Shown here: one piece after another, positions 8,725 through 18,292 of the stretch
Numbering within the stretch: the stretch's first letter is position 1
Layout: every line of letters begins with the position of its first letter
Source of the DNA: Clostridium_AM tanneri
GTDB taxonomy: Bacteria; Bacillota; Clostridia; Clostridiales; Clostridiaceae
Reading direction: 5' to 3'
NCBI RefSeq assembly: GCF_033659955.1
Contig: NZ_JARUJP010000001.1
Span: forward strand, 248,001 to 312,000
DNA length: 64,000 nt
The notes under the pieces: generated by a model
The model's input: only the letters and a program-made list of their open reading frames with translations
What the model was told of the DNA's origin: nothing
The model's database searches: none
Made by a program: the position numbers and the translations under genes

Positions 8725-9107
8725 TTGCTACACTCCTCTCAAAATTTAAAATTTTAGGAACTGTTTAAAATTTATTGAATTTTTTAACTATTGTAATTAT
8801 AGCACACAATTCGGACAAACTTCTACTTGTCGGAATATTTTGAATATTTTGTAAACATTTTTTGAAATTTTAACCAAACCCACTAAAATCAACGGATACA
8901 AATATTGGCATGAATTATATAACCTAAAACTGTCAAAAAAAATTTTTTTATTTTTTATTTTTGTCTTCAATTTGTATTTTTTTTGCACAATTAGAATATA
9001 TATTTTTCTTATTTTAAAATTATATTTATTTTCTAACAATTATTTATTAGAATATTCAATTTCTTAAACATATTAATACCTTTTTAGTCTTTTATTGCGT
9101 TAAAATA
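8725..9107. other. gene-free AT-rich spacer
   Basis: This is mostly A/T, with long T runs around 8940-8990. I see no credible gene, RNA structure or promoter with both boxes. It holds the upstream region of the permease gene. Confidence 0.6.
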
Positions 9108-9139
9108 ATAATGAAGGTATGCAATTATACCTTCATTAT
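9108..9139 (-). terminator. terminator of the propeller/glycosidase operon
   Basis: A perfect 13-bp stem (9108-9120 with 9127-9139) has a 6-base loop, 35 bases after the stop codon. On the minus strand TTATTATTTTAA follows. Confidence 0.75.
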
Positions 9140-9173
9140 CACTAATCAATATATTTATATTAAACTAACATTT

Positions 9174-10223
9174 TTAAAATAACTTTCCGCTGATCTTTCC
9201 TCCATCTTTGACTATAATTCCAAAGTCATGTATTTCTACTACTTCCCCTTCGTATTGAACTTCCTGTCCTGACTCTAAATCTTTAACCAAACTCTTTGAA
9301 GGTTCATTAATGTAAATCTTCCCTTTATTTGTTATATATATATTGTCTTTATTAACCCTTTCTTCCAAGGTTAAAATTTTCCACTGATCTCTCGGCTTCT
9401 TTAGACTGGCAACAAATATTTTTTTAACCTTCTCATCTTCTCCATTTCCAATATATACATTATCTTCACTGTCTGAAGCCAAAAGATAATGTATAGCATT
9501 TTCTCCTGTAGCTATAGGATTTTTTAAGCCGACTACTCTTATTCTATTATAGGTTACATCCTGATAAACTAACCTATCCTCTTTATTCAATGCAGTTATC
9601 TCACCTAGCTTACCATTATAGTATTTTGTTTCCTCTAGCTGTGCCATTACATTTATACGGTAAAGTTTACTCCTTACCCCTTCTCTACCAACCTTAACGT
9701 AGGTTACATTTGTGGCAGTAGAAAGAGCTATGTCTAAAACCTCGTATTTTCCATCTAACAGTGGTATCTTTAATTCCTTATTATTTTCATCACTTAGAGG
9801 GAGCTTTTCATCTTTTTTAGCATTGTAGGATTTAAACTTTAAATAGTTTCCAAGATTGCCATTGCTATATTTTTCAGCTACAAGCATTATATCTCTGTCT
9901 GGCAACCACTTATATGAAGAGAGTTTTCCACCATCCTCAAAGGTTATTTCTTTTTTCTTGTTATTTGATGTATCTATAACTTTAATACTTTCATCTTCAT
10001 AATAAGAAATGTATTTCCCATTATAGGAAGCTTTAATATTTTTAGCCTCATCACCAACTTTAACATTAATTTTATTCGGTCCTTTTTTTGTAGCTACATC
10101 TATTTTTTTAGTATTAAAGCTGGTTTCATCATTTAAGTAAAATTGATCTATATAAAATATTCCTAATAATTCTAAAGTTATCGGTATTAAAGTCCATAAG
10201 ATTATTTTCTTAAATCCTTTCAT
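9174..10223 (-). CDS. membrane-anchored beta-propeller-like protein, unknown function
   Basis: The 349 residues start with an uncleaved-signal-like segment (KKIILWTLIPITLELLGIFYI, residues 5-25), then a soluble outside part. That part has repeated strand-turn units such as GKYISYYEDES, KWLPDRDIMLVAE and DNVYIGNGED, as in WD40/TolB-like propellers. It lies 14 bases downstream of the phosphodiester glycosidase gene, so the two form one operon and probably act together at the cell surface. No catalytic motif is evident. The function is unknown. It could be a scaffold or partner of the glycosidase. Confidence 0.7.
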   Translation of the reverse strand: MKGFKKIILWTLIPITLELLGIFYIDQFYLNDETSFNTKKIDVATKKGPNKINVKVGDEAKNIKASYNGKYISYYEDESIKVIDTSNNKKKEITFEDGGKLSSYKWLPDRDIMLVAEKYSNGNLGNYLKFKSYNAKKDEKLPLSDENNKELKIPLLDGKYEVLDIALSTATNVTYVKVGREGVRSKLYRINVMAQLEETKYYNGKLGEITALNKEDRLVYQDVTYNRIRVVGLKNPIATGENAIHYLLASDSEDNVYIGNGEDEKVKKIFVASLKKPRDQWKILTLEERVNKDNIYITNKGKIYINEPSKSLVKDLESGQEVQYEGEVVEIHDFGIIVKDGGKISGKLF

Positions 10224-10237
10224 TATTACACTCTCCT

Positions 10238-11257
10238 CTAAGGTTTTACATATAAAGCGGTGGCTATAGTTCTTTCTCCATTCCAGTCACAAGGATCATT
10301 TATAACTTCTCCATTAAAGTACATTGTTGAAGAAGATCCTCCATCAAGATTACTTGCATTTACAGCCCCCTGCTGCAGGAGTATATTCTGAAGTTCTTTT
10401 AGAGTTGCACCAGGTTTTAATCCTTTTCTTCCATCTATAACTACCATTATGATAGTTCCGTCTTCCTTCTGCCCTATAGCAGTTCTAGGGTTTAACCCCT
10501 CATCCTCTACAGCGACAGTCTTGCCATTTATTATCAGTGTATTTCTAAAGGATACCGCTTCAACAACTCCCTGTTTTCTCAAATCTTCTAAGGTGTGATC
10601 TCCAACAATCAATTTTCCGTCAGCAGTGAATGCTGTAACATTTACTCTTTCGTTAGCATTGATGTCACTATACACTGTTTTTCCGTCAGATATAACAATT
10701 CCTTCTGGATATGCTCCTGTTCCAGCCCACAGCTTTCCATTAGATGATCTATCTGTGAATCCTCCTCCATTGATTGCTGCGATAGCTCCATTTTCTTCAG
10801 CTATCTCACTAGTTCTCTGACCTACTTCTCCTAATTTTTTCGTATATCCAATCTTTATTCTTGTAGGATCTTTAATTTCTAGGATATAGCCGTCAAACTT
10901 TTTAGTATGTATATCATATCTATCTATTCCTTTGTCTGCTACATGGGCTACCTTAATTCCCCCTAAATTTTCTGATTCACTACTAGTAGTTTCACCACTT
11001 TTAGAGCTCTTTAAAATTTCATCTATTTCATCCTTTGATAGAAAGGTAGTAGCTATATACTGGTGGGTAAAAGTTGCCATTGCAGTTCCTACCATAGTTC
11101 TTTTAACATTTTCAAATGGTCCATAAAAAACAATAAGGGGAGTTGTTACCGCCGCCACTATAAATTCATAGATTAAAAATACTATTATCATTTTCCCTAA
11201 AGATTTTTTTCTTTTTTTCTTCGTCCTTCTTTCTGGCTTTTTTTCTATATCTTTCAT
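10238..11257 (-). CDS. membrane-anchored phosphodiester glycosidase (NAGPA domain)
   Basis: The 339 residues have a very basic cytoplasmic start (KKPERRTKKKRKKS), one membrane segment at about residues 22-45, then an outside region. The NAGPA domain covers about residues 140-339 with the motifs AINGGGF, NPRTAIG, VIDGR, LQQGAVNASNLDGGSSSTM and a final ERTIATAL. The family removes sugar from phosphodiester-linked sugars in eukaryotes. Bacterial forms are thought to act on envelope or capsule polymers. The longest frame starts at TTG 11269, but GGAGG overlaps that codon and places translation at ATG 11257. It is first gene of a two-gene operon. Confidence 0.8.
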   Translation of the reverse strand: MKDIEKKPERRTKKKRKKSLGKMIIVFLIYEFIVAAVTTPLIVFYGPFENVKRTMVGTAMATFTHQYIATTFLSKDEIDEILKSSKSGETTSSESENLGGIKVAHVADKGIDRYDIHTKKFDGYILEIKDPTRIKIGYTKKLGEVGQRTSEIAEENGAIAAINGGGFTDRSSNGKLWAGTGAYPEGIVISDGKTVYSDINANERVNVTAFTADGKLIVGDHTLEDLRKQGVVEAVSFRNTLIINGKTVAVEDEGLNPRTAIGQKEDGTIIMVVIDGRKGLKPGATLKELQNILLQQGAVNASNLDGGSSSTMYFNGEVINDPCDWNGERTIATALYVKP

Positions 11258-11410
11258 TTTTACCTCCAAACTTAGTTATAGGCCTCATATATTTATTAAG
11301 TATTCATAACATATTTTACTATTATCTTAACATTATTTCTAGGCTTCCCCCCTATTCTAATTCTTAACTTTTTATTAAGTGTTGTTCTCCACTTAAAACA
11401 ATACTAATAA

Positions 11411-11447
11411 AAAGGTGAGCTACATTCCACTAATGCATCTCACCTTT
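11411..11447 (-). terminator. terminator of the pur operon
   Basis: A 9-bp stem AAAGGTGAG (11411-11419) with CTCACCTTT (11439-11447) lies just after the purD stop. On the minus strand it is followed by TTTTATTAGT. Confidence 0.7.
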
Positions 11448-11457
11448 CCTACCTTGC

Positions 11458-12705
11458 TTATTCAATTATTCCTATATCTTTTCTATAATAAATTCCTTGA
11501 AAATCAATGTCTCTTAAGTTATCATAGGCTGATTTTCTTGCTTCTTCCATATTCTTGCCTAAGGACTGAACAGAAAGAACTCTTCCCCCGCTAGTTGTAA
11601 AGATATCATTTTCATATTTTACTCCAGCACCAAAAACTTTAGATGCATGATTTAAACCCTTAATCGCAAATCCAGTGTCATATTTACTAGGATATCCTCC
11701 TGAAGCAGCCACAACGCAGCAGGAAGCCCCATTATTCCATTCTACTTTGTATTGTGATAACTTCTTGTCTAAGGCTGCTTGTATCAAATCTACAAAGTCA
11801 GTTGCCATTAATGGTAGTACTGCTTGAGTTTCCGGATCTCCCATTCGGACATTGTATTCTAGAAGGTATACTCCTTTTTTAGTAATCATAATACCGAAAA
11901 AAATTATTCCTATATAGTTCAATCCTTCTGATTTTATACCTCTTAAGGTTCCTTCCATAATATTTTTCTTGAAAGAGCTTAGAATTTCCTCTGTACAATA
12001 GGGATTCGGGCATATAGCACCCATTCCTCCTGTATTTGGACCATTCCCTCCGTCATATATCTGTTTATGATCCTTAGCAGACATAAATGGTATTATTGTT
12101 TCTCCATCTGTTATAGAAAGTATAGAAGCTTCAACTCCCTCTAAAAACTCTTCAATTACTAATCTTTTTCCTGATCCTTTGAAAATATCCCTTACCATAA
12201 AGTCAATTATGGTATTTTCAGCTTCCCTGCAGGTTTCACATATAACAACACCTTTTCCCGCAGCTAATCCATCCGCTTTAACTACAACTGGATATTCACA
12301 ACTTTTAATATAATCTAGAGCTTTATCCTTATCTTCAAAAACTTCATAAGCTGCAGTTTTAATTCCATACTTCTTCATAAAATCTTTTGAATATGCCTTA
12401 CTGCCCTCTAACATTGCTCCATCCTTTGATGGACCAAAGATTTTTAAATTTCTCTTCTTAAACTTGTCTACTATTCCCTTGATAAGAAAATCTTCTGGTC
12501 CTATTATTGTTAAATCTATTTTGTTTTTTTCAGCAAAATCAGCAAGTTCTTCTATGTCTTTTATATGAACATTTTCACACTTTTCTTCAACAGCAGTACC
12601 GCCATTGCCAGGTGCACAATATATTTTTTCTACTAAAGGGTTCTGAGCTACCTTCCATGCAATAGCATGTTCTCGTCCTCCAGAGCCAACGATTAGAACT
12701 TTCAC
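11458..12705 (-). CDS. purD: phosphoribosylamine-glycine ligase
   Basis: This makes glycinamide ribonucleotide from phosphoribosylamine, glycine and ATP (purine pathway step 2). The 415-residue ATP-grasp protein has VLIVGSGGREHA at the N-terminus, the ATP-grasp core VVKADGLAAGKGV, the GGNGPNTGGMG loop and EYNVRMGDPETQ near the metal site. It has the usual length. The longest frame begins at TTG 12720, but GGAGGAAA sits over it and points to GTG 12705. It is the last gene of the purECFMNHD operon. Confidence 0.95.
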   Translation of the reverse strand: MKVLIVGSGGREHAIAWKVAQNPLVEKIYCAPGNGGTAVEEKCENVHIKDIEELADFAEKNKIDLTIIGPEDFLIKGIVDKFKKRNLKIFGPSKDGAMLEGSKAYSKDFMKKYGIKTAAYEVFEDKDKALDYIKSCEYPVVVKADGLAAGKGVVICETCREAENTIIDFMVRDIFKGSGKRLVIEEFLEGVEASILSITDGETIIPFMSAKDHKQIYDGGNGPNTGGMGAICPNPYCTEEILSSFKKNIMEGTLRGIKSEGLNYIGIIFFGIMITKKGVYLLEYNVRMGDPETQAVLPLMATDFVDLIQAALDKKLSQYKVEWNNGASCCVVAASGGYPSKYDTGFAIKGLNHASKVFGAGVKYENDIFTTSGGRVLSVQSLGKNMEEARKSAYDNLRDIDFQGIYYRKDIGIIE

Positions 12706-12768
12706 ATATATTTCCTCCAATCATAATTATGTTTGAACCTAATATATATTTTAAAATTTTCTATTATT

Positions 12769-14268
12769 CTAATGCTTAAAGTGTCTCATCCCGGTAAATA
12801 CCATAGCTATTCCCTCTTTATTGCATTCCTGAATAGACTGCTCATCTCCTATTGAACCACCAGGTTGAATTATAGCTTTTATTCCGTACTTAGCTGCTTC
12901 CTGAACTACATCTTCAAAGGGGAAGAATGCATCAGAAGCAAGTACAACTCCATCCCCAGCTCTTTGGAGGGCCTCACTAGCTGCCCAGATTCTGTTAACC
13001 TGTCCACCACCAATTCCTTTTGCCATTCCATCCTTTACCACTACAATAGCATTGGATTTTACATACTTGCAAACTTTCATTCCAAACAATAAATCCTGCA
13101 ATTCCTTTTCTGTAGGTTTAGCAGTTGTTACAACCTTTAATTCAGTTATTAACTTATCATCTGCTGACTGTATTAGTATTCCTCCATCTACCTTTGATAG
13201 TTCTGTTTTACCTTCTGGTTTTACAGCACATCTTATTACTCTCAAATTTTTCTTTGCTGTTAAAACTTCTAACGCATCTTTGTCAAAATCCGGTGCAATT
13301 ACAATTTCTAAAAATATCTTAACTAATTCCTCTGCAGTCTTCTTATCAACCCTTCTATTTAAAGCTACAATACCTCCAAAAATTGAAGTAGTATCGCATT
13401 CATATGTCTTTAGGTAGGCGCCATATATGTCTTCTCCTAATGCTACACCACAAGGGGTGTTATGTTTTACTGCACAACAAGCTGGTTCATCAAATTCATT
13501 AGCTACCTTCCAAGCTACATCCATATCTTTTATATTATTATAGGAAAGTTCTTTTCCATTTAATTGTTCAAAATCCCTCATTGCTCCCTTTTCTACAGTA
13601 GAAGTATAGTAAGCAGCACTTTGGTGAGGGTTTTCACCATATCTTAAACTCTGACATTTTCTATATGAAAGTGTTAAGTACTCAGGATACTCATCCTCTA
13701 GTAAAAAGTTACTTATTGCTGCATCATAGGCTGACATAAGATTGAAAACCTTGCCTGCAAGTTTTTTTCTTGTGTTAAAGTCTACTTCCCCATTGTCTTC
13801 TATTTGTCTTGTTATATCACTATAGTCTGATGTATCTGTAAGAACTATAACGTCCTTAAAATTTTTAGCTGCCGCCCTAATCATAGTTGGTCCGCCAATA
13901 TCAATAAACTCCACCTTTTCTTCAAAGCTTAAATCCTCTTTTACCTTATCGAAAAAAGGATAAAGATTAACAACCACCATATCTATTGGCTTTATATCTT
14001 TTCTTTCTATAGTGTCCATATGTTCTTTTTTATCTCTTATGGCTAAAATTCCACCATGTATAACTGGATGCAGCGTTTTAACTCTTCCATCTAGTATCTC
14101 TTCAAAACCTGTTACTTCTGAAATCTCAGTTACATTTATATTATTATCTTTCAAATACTTATATGTGCCTCCAGTAGATAATATTTCTACCTTCATACTT
14201 ACTAAAAATCTTGCCAAATCTAATACTCCATCTTTATTGAAAACACTTATTAATGCTCTTTTTAACAT
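12769..14268 (-). CDS. purH: bifunctional AICAR transformylase / IMP cyclohydrolase
   Basis: This is the last two steps of IMP synthesis: formylation of AICAR by 10-formyl-THF and ring closure. The 499 residues have the N-terminal cyclohydrolase domain (MLKRALISVFNKDG, STGGTYKYL, GGPTMIRAAAKN) and the C-terminal transformylase (RYGENPHQSAA, AVKHNTPCGVALG with the catalytic Lys-His, SDAFFPFED, IQPGGSIGD). Full length. AAGGAGGGAC precedes ATG 14268. It lies between purN and purD. Confidence 0.96.
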   Translation of the reverse strand: MLKRALISVFNKDGVLDLARFLVSMKVEILSTGGTYKYLKDNNINVTEISEVTGFEEILDGRVKTLHPVIHGGILAIRDKKEHMDTIERKDIKPIDMVVVNLYPFFDKVKEDLSFEEKVEFIDIGGPTMIRAAAKNFKDVIVLTDTSDYSDITRQIEDNGEVDFNTRKKLAGKVFNLMSAYDAAISNFLLEDEYPEYLTLSYRKCQSLRYGENPHQSAAYYTSTVEKGAMRDFEQLNGKELSYNNIKDMDVAWKVANEFDEPACCAVKHNTPCGVALGEDIYGAYLKTYECDTTSIFGGIVALNRRVDKKTAEELVKIFLEIVIAPDFDKDALEVLTAKKNLRVIRCAVKPEGKTELSKVDGGILIQSADDKLITELKVVTTAKPTEKELQDLLFGMKVCKYVKSNAIVVVKDGMAKGIGGGQVNRIWAASEALQRAGDGVVLASDAFFPFEDVVQEAAKYGIKAIIQPGGSIGDEQSIQECNKEGIAMVFTGMRHFKH

Positions 14269-14328
14269 TTTTGTCCCTCCTTATATTTCCCTATAGTCAA
14301 GAGTATCCTCTTAGACATTTATGTATCA

Positions 14329-14943
14329 TTAATCTTCTATAATGACTTTTCTCCCCTTTACCTTAACTTTTTCCTGGGAAATAAGCTTTATCGCCTCTGG
14401 TAAAGCTCTATGTTCTTCATCTAATACTCTTTTCTGCAGGTTTTCGGCAGTATCATCAGCATACACTGGCACAGTTTTTTGAACTATAATAGGTCCTGTA
14501 TCTGTGCCTTCATCTATAAAATGCACTGTGCAACCGGATAGCTTTACACCATACTCTATAGCCTTTTGATGTACTTTAATACCATACATACCTTCTCCGC
14601 AAAAGGATGGTATTAAAGACGGGTGTATGTTAATTATTTTGTTTTTAAACTTTGAAATTAACTTTCCTTCTAATATAGAAAGCCATCCCGCACATACAAT
14701 TAAATCTATCTTTCCTTCTAATAATTCTAAAATTTTATCTGAAACCTTATCTTTATAAAGACTTCTGTCTATAATATAAGTATTTATATTATGTTTTCTA
14801 CACCTCTCTAGTGCATACACATTGTCTCTATCGCTTATTACAGCTTTAATACTGCAGTTTGATAAATAACCAATGTTAACAGAATCTATTATGGATTGAA
14901 GGTTTGTCCCTCCTCCAGACACCAATACGGCTATATTAAACAT
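14329..14943 (-). CDS. purN: phosphoribosylglycinamide formyltransferase
   Basis: This transfers formyl from 10-formyl-THF to glycinamide ribonucleotide (step 3). The 204 residues show NIAVLVSGGGTNLQS at the start, the folate and catalytic segment INIHPSLIPSF, and GCTVHFIDEGTDTGPII with the catalytic Asp. The longest frame starts at TTG 14958, inside the GGAGGAG binding site. ATG 14943 is the real start. The 65-base gap before it holds a perfect 16-bp palindrome at 14960-14975 of unknown meaning. Confidence 0.95.
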   Translation of the reverse strand: MFNIAVLVSGGGTNLQSIIDSVNIGYLSNCSIKAVISDRDNVYALERCRKHNINTYIIDRSLYKDKVSDKILELLEGKIDLIVCAGWLSILEGKLISKFKNKIINIHPSLIPSFCGEGMYGIKVHQKAIEYGVKLSGCTVHFIDEGTDTGPIIVQKTVPVYADDTAENLQKRVLDEEHRALPEAIKLISQEKVKVKGRKVIIED

Positions 14944-15023
14944 ATCTTTCTCCTCCAAAAGTAATTTAAATTACTACCTTTGATGCAACTCAACCAGTTT
15001 GAATTCTTGTCGCTGGAACTAAC

Positions 15024-16019
15024 TTAGACTAAAACAACTTCTTTTTTCCCTTTTTTAATGTATCCAATCTTATAAGCCTTCTCTCCAAGTTCCTTTAATT
15101 CTTTTATTATTTCTTCTTCATCCTGCTGTTTAACACAGAGGACAAAACCAATACCCATATTAAAGGTATTAAACATATGTCCTTCATCAGCACCTAGCTC
15201 TATTAGGTGCTTAAATATCGGATGAATTTCTAAACTTTCCCTCATTATAACTGCGGTATACTGATTCTTAAACATTCTTGGTATGTTCTCATAAAATCCA
15301 CCGCCAGTGATATGTGCCATTCCCCTAATCTCGAAGTTTTCTAATAGCTTCAATATTGGTTTAACATATATTTTAGTTGGAGTCAATAGCACTTCTCCTA
15401 TTTTGCTTCCGTTAAAATCCTTATCCAAGTCAGTTACAAGTTTTCTTATAAGGGAATATCCATTACTATGGGGACCACTGGAGGCAATGCCAATTAATAC
15501 ATCGCCTTCTTCAATTTTACTTCCATCTATTATATCTTCTTTTTCAACTACACCTACGGCAAAACCTGCTATATCGTATTCTCCTTCGCTATAAAAGCCA
15601 GGCATTTCCGCTGTTTCTCCACCTATTAAAGCACATCCAGCTTGAATGCAGCCTTCCGTAACGCCTTTAACTAAGTCTGCTGCAGTTTCCGCTTCTAATT
15701 TACCACAGGCTAGGTAGTCTAGAAAAAAGATAGGTTCCGCTCCATGACATAGGATATCATTAACACACATAGCTACACAATCAATACCTACAGTATCATA
15801 TTTATTTGCTTTAAAAGCTATTTGCAGCTTTGTACCTACTCCATCAGTGCCAGAAACAAGAACTGGATTTCTATATTTACCTAACTCAAACATTCCTGCA
15901 AAGCTTCCCAGTGTGTTCAAAACTCCAGGAATAAAGGTTTTCTTAACCTGCTCCTTCATGAGCTCTACAGATTTATATCCTTCTTCTATATTAACTCCGG
16001 AATCCTTATATGTTACCAC
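15024..16019 (-). CDS. purM: phosphoribosylformylglycinamidine cyclo-ligase (AIR synthetase)
   Basis: This closes the imidazole ring of AIR with ATP (step 5). The 331 residues have YKDSGVNIEEGY at the N-terminus, LVSGTDGVGTKLQIA (ATP binding), DCVAMCVNDILCHGAEPIFFLDY and AHITGGGFYENIPR. Usual length. Start GTG 16019 has GGGGTGAT 4 bases upstream. No purL or purQ/S is in the window, so FGAM synthase must be encoded elsewhere, as is common in clostridia. Confidence 0.96.
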   Translation of the reverse strand: MVTYKDSGVNIEEGYKSVELMKEQVKKTFIPGVLNTLGSFAGMFELGKYRNPVLVSGTDGVGTKLQIAFKANKYDTVGIDCVAMCVNDILCHGAEPIFFLDYLACGKLEAETAADLVKGVTEGCIQAGCALIGGETAEMPGFYSEGEYDIAGFAVGVVEKEDIIDGSKIEEGDVLIGIASSGPHSNGYSLIRKLVTDLDKDFNGSKIGEVLLTPTKIYVKPILKLLENFEIRGMAHITGGGFYENIPRMFKNQYTAVIMRESLEIHPIFKHLIELGADEGHMFNTFNMGIGFVLCVKQQDEEEIIKELKELGEKAYKIGYIKKGKKEVVLV

Positions 16020-16051
16020 TTTATCACCCCAACTTAAAAAATTTAAATTAC

Positions 16052-17479
16052 TTAACCTAAATGTTCCTTTGGCAGTTCCATTGGTGCTGAAACTGGATAA
16101 ATACCATTAAAACATCCTAGACAAAAACCTTTGTCTTCGCCTAAGGATTTCAAAAGTCCTTCCATACTTATATATCCCAGGCTGTCTGCACCTATTTTTT
16201 CTTTTATATCATCTACCGAATTGCCACTACCTATAAGCTCACTTCTGTATGGAGTATCTATTCCAAAGTAACAAGGATATCTTACCATTGGAGATGAAAC
16301 CCTAAAATGCACCTCACTGGCTCCAGCTCTTCTAAGTATTTCTACAAGTCTTCTGCTGGTGGTTCCTCTTACGATAGAGTCATCTACAATAACAACTCTC
16401 TTTCCATATACGTTAACCTTTAATGGGTTTAGCTTAACAGCTACAGCTCTCTCTCTCATCTCTTGTGATGGAGTTATAAAGGTTCTTCCTACGTACTTAT
16501 TCTTTATAAATCCTATGCCATAGGGAATTCCTGATGCTTCTGCATATCCAACTGCAGCTGCAATACCTGAATCTGGAACTCCTATAACTATATCTGCCTC
16601 TGCAGGACTTTCTTCAAATAGCTTTCTCCCTGCTCTAACTCTAGAATCATATACATTTATATCATCTATACAGCTATCTGGTCTTGCAAAATATATATAT
16701 TCAAAGGCGCAGGTTTCACATTTAGTCTTTTCCGATAACTTTAAAGATTTAATTCCTTCTTTGTCTATTACAACAATTTCTCCTGGTTCCACATCTCGTA
16801 TAAAATCAGCACCTATGGAGTCTAAAGCACAACTTTCCGAGGATAATATATAGCTTTCATTTACTTTTCCAATACATAATGGTCTTATTCCATTTGGGTC
16901 TCTTACACCTATTAGCTTATCTTCTGTAAGAAGCACGATAGCAAAGGAACCTTTTATGGCCTGTACGGTATCTACAACTGCTTTTTCTATTCCTTTTTTA
17001 GCTCCTCTGGCAATGAGATTTAAAATAACTTCTGAATCTATTGATGTTTGAAATATACATCCACCTTCTTCTAAAAGTTCTCTAACTACATCTGCATTTA
17101 CAAGATTACCATTATGTGCAATAGCAATAGATCCCAACTTATACTGTCCAACTATAGGTTGGGCATTGCTAGCACTGCTAGAACCCGTTGTAGAATACCT
17201 AACATGTCCTATAGCTGATGTACCCTTTAGTTTTTCCAGTACATCTTTATTAAAAACATCACATACTAATCCCATTTCTTTATAGCTTTTTAGCTCCTGT
17301 CCGTCAGATACAACTATACCGGAACTTTCTTCCCCTCTGTGCTGAAGCGCATATAATCCATAATAAGTTACGGATGCAACATCTAACTCTTCTGTTGAAA
17401 ATATCCCGAAGACTCCGCACTCATCTTTAAATTTATCCTCTTCCAGATCAAATATATCATCCTGATTTAAATTAATCAT
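16052..17479 (-). CDS. purF: amidophosphoribosyltransferase
   Basis: First committed step: PRPP plus glutamine gives phosphoribosylamine. From ATG 17479 the protein is 475 aa. The N-terminal nucleophile glutaminase begins at Cys21 in DECGVFG, so residues 1-20 are a propeptide removed by self-cleavage, as in the Bacillus enzyme. The PRPP motif VVIVDDSIVRGTTS and the cysteines of CETCAFEY and CLGC, which bind a 4Fe-4S cluster in the Bacillus type, are present. GGGGGA precedes two close ATGs (17488, 17479). 17479 has the better spacing. The open frame from TTG 17503 is not preferred. Confidence 0.95.
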   Translation of the reverse strand: MINLNQDDIFDLEEDKFKDECGVFGIFSTEELDVASVTYYGLYALQHRGEESSGIVVSDGQELKSYKEMGLVCDVFNKDVLEKLKGTSAIGHVRYSTTGSSSASNAQPIVGQYKLGSIAIAHNGNLVNADVVRELLEEGGCIFQTSIDSEVILNLIARGAKKGIEKAVVDTVQAIKGSFAIVLLTEDKLIGVRDPNGIRPLCIGKVNESYILSSESCALDSIGADFIRDVEPGEIVVIDKEGIKSLKLSEKTKCETCAFEYIYFARPDSCIDDINVYDSRVRAGRKLFEESPAEADIVIGVPDSGIAAAVGYAEASGIPYGIGFIKNKYVGRTFITPSQEMRERAVAVKLNPLKVNVYGKRVVIVDDSIVRGTTSRRLVEILRRAGASEVHFRVSSPMVRYPCYFGIDTPYRSELIGSGNSVDDIKEKIGADSLGYISMEGLLKSLGEDKGFCLGCFNGIYPVSAPMELPKEHLG

Positions 17480-17589
17480 CTTACTCATTCCCCCTATTTC
17501 CAATTGATGGTGGAAGTGGGCCAGTTACAATTAACAATACTCGCCTTGTTTACTGCTTTACCTTAGTGTTAAAAACTGACCTATTATCA

Positions 17590-18291
17590 CTAACTTATTC
17601 TTCTTAATATCTCTTCATAGGCTTCTCTAACATTGCCCATATCTCTTCTAAATCTATCCTTATCAAGCTTTTCTTTTGTTTTTGCATCCCAAAATCTACA
17701 AGTATCCGGTGATATTTCATCTGCAAGAATTATTTCACCATGGAATTTTCCAAACTCTAACTTGAAATCTATGAGATTTATACCCTGTTGTAGGAAGAAT
17801 TCCTTTAACACATCATTAATCTTTGCTGCCATGTTAAATATAACTTCCAGTTCCTTAAAGGTAGTAAGTCCAATCCCAACTGCATGGTATTCATTTATAA
17901 GAGGGTCTCCTAATAGATCATTTTTATAGCTTAATTCAAACACTGTAGTTTTCAGTTCCATTCCCTCTTCTAGTCCAAGCCTCTTTGCCATACTTCCAGC
18001 GGCTGTGTTTCTTACTATAACTTCAAGAGGTATTATTTCAACTTTTTTACAAAGCTGTTCTCTATCATTTAACTTTTTAATAAAATGAGTTTTTATTCCC
18101 TTCTTTGCAAGAAGCTCAAATAGCATTGAAGCTATGATGTTGTTCATAACGCCCTTATCTTCTATCTGACCTTTCTTTTCACCATTAAAGGCTGTGGCAT
18201 CGTCCTTATAATAAACTACCACTTTATCCGCTTCCTCTGTTGAATACACCTTTTTTGCTTTTCCCTCATATAACATTTCTCTTTTTTCCAT
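17590..18291 (-). CDS. purC: SAICAR synthetase
   Basis: This joins aspartate to CAIR with ATP (step 8 in the pathway numbering). The 233 residues carry LYEGKAKKVYST (ATP site), FNGEKKGQIEDKGV, PLEVIVRNTAAGS and LIDFKLEFG / LADEISPDTCRFWD. Usual length. The longest frame starts inside purE at 18315. ATG 18291 lies one base after the purE stop and gives the family's normal N-terminus MEKREMLYEGKAKK. An AAGGAG lies 12 bases upstream. Tight coupling to purE is expected. Confidence 0.95.
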   Translation of the reverse strand: MEKREMLYEGKAKKVYSTEEADKVVVYYKDDATAFNGEKKGQIEDKGVMNNIIASMLFELLAKKGIKTHFIKKLNDREQLCKKVEIIPLEVIVRNTAAGSMAKRLGLEEGMELKTTVFELSYKNDLLGDPLINEYHAVGIGLTTFKELEVIFNMAAKINDVLKEFFLQQGINLIDFKLEFGKFHGEIILADEISPDTCRFWDAKTKEKLDKDRFRRDMGNVREAYEEILRRIS

Positions 18292-18292
18292 A

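Noticed and set aside
8797..9039. 80-codon open frame on the minus strand in the spacer upstream of the permease
   Set aside because: Very Lys/Ile/Tyr-rich low-complexity reading of AT-rich DNA, no binding site.
12865..13417. Several plus-strand frames over purH
   Set aside because: They are antisense shadows of a full-length, conserved enzyme gene.
14960..14975. AGTAATTTAAATTACT palindrome between purM and purN as an operator
   Set aside because: It lies inside an operon, is purely A/T at its centre, and similar strings occur by chance in this composition.
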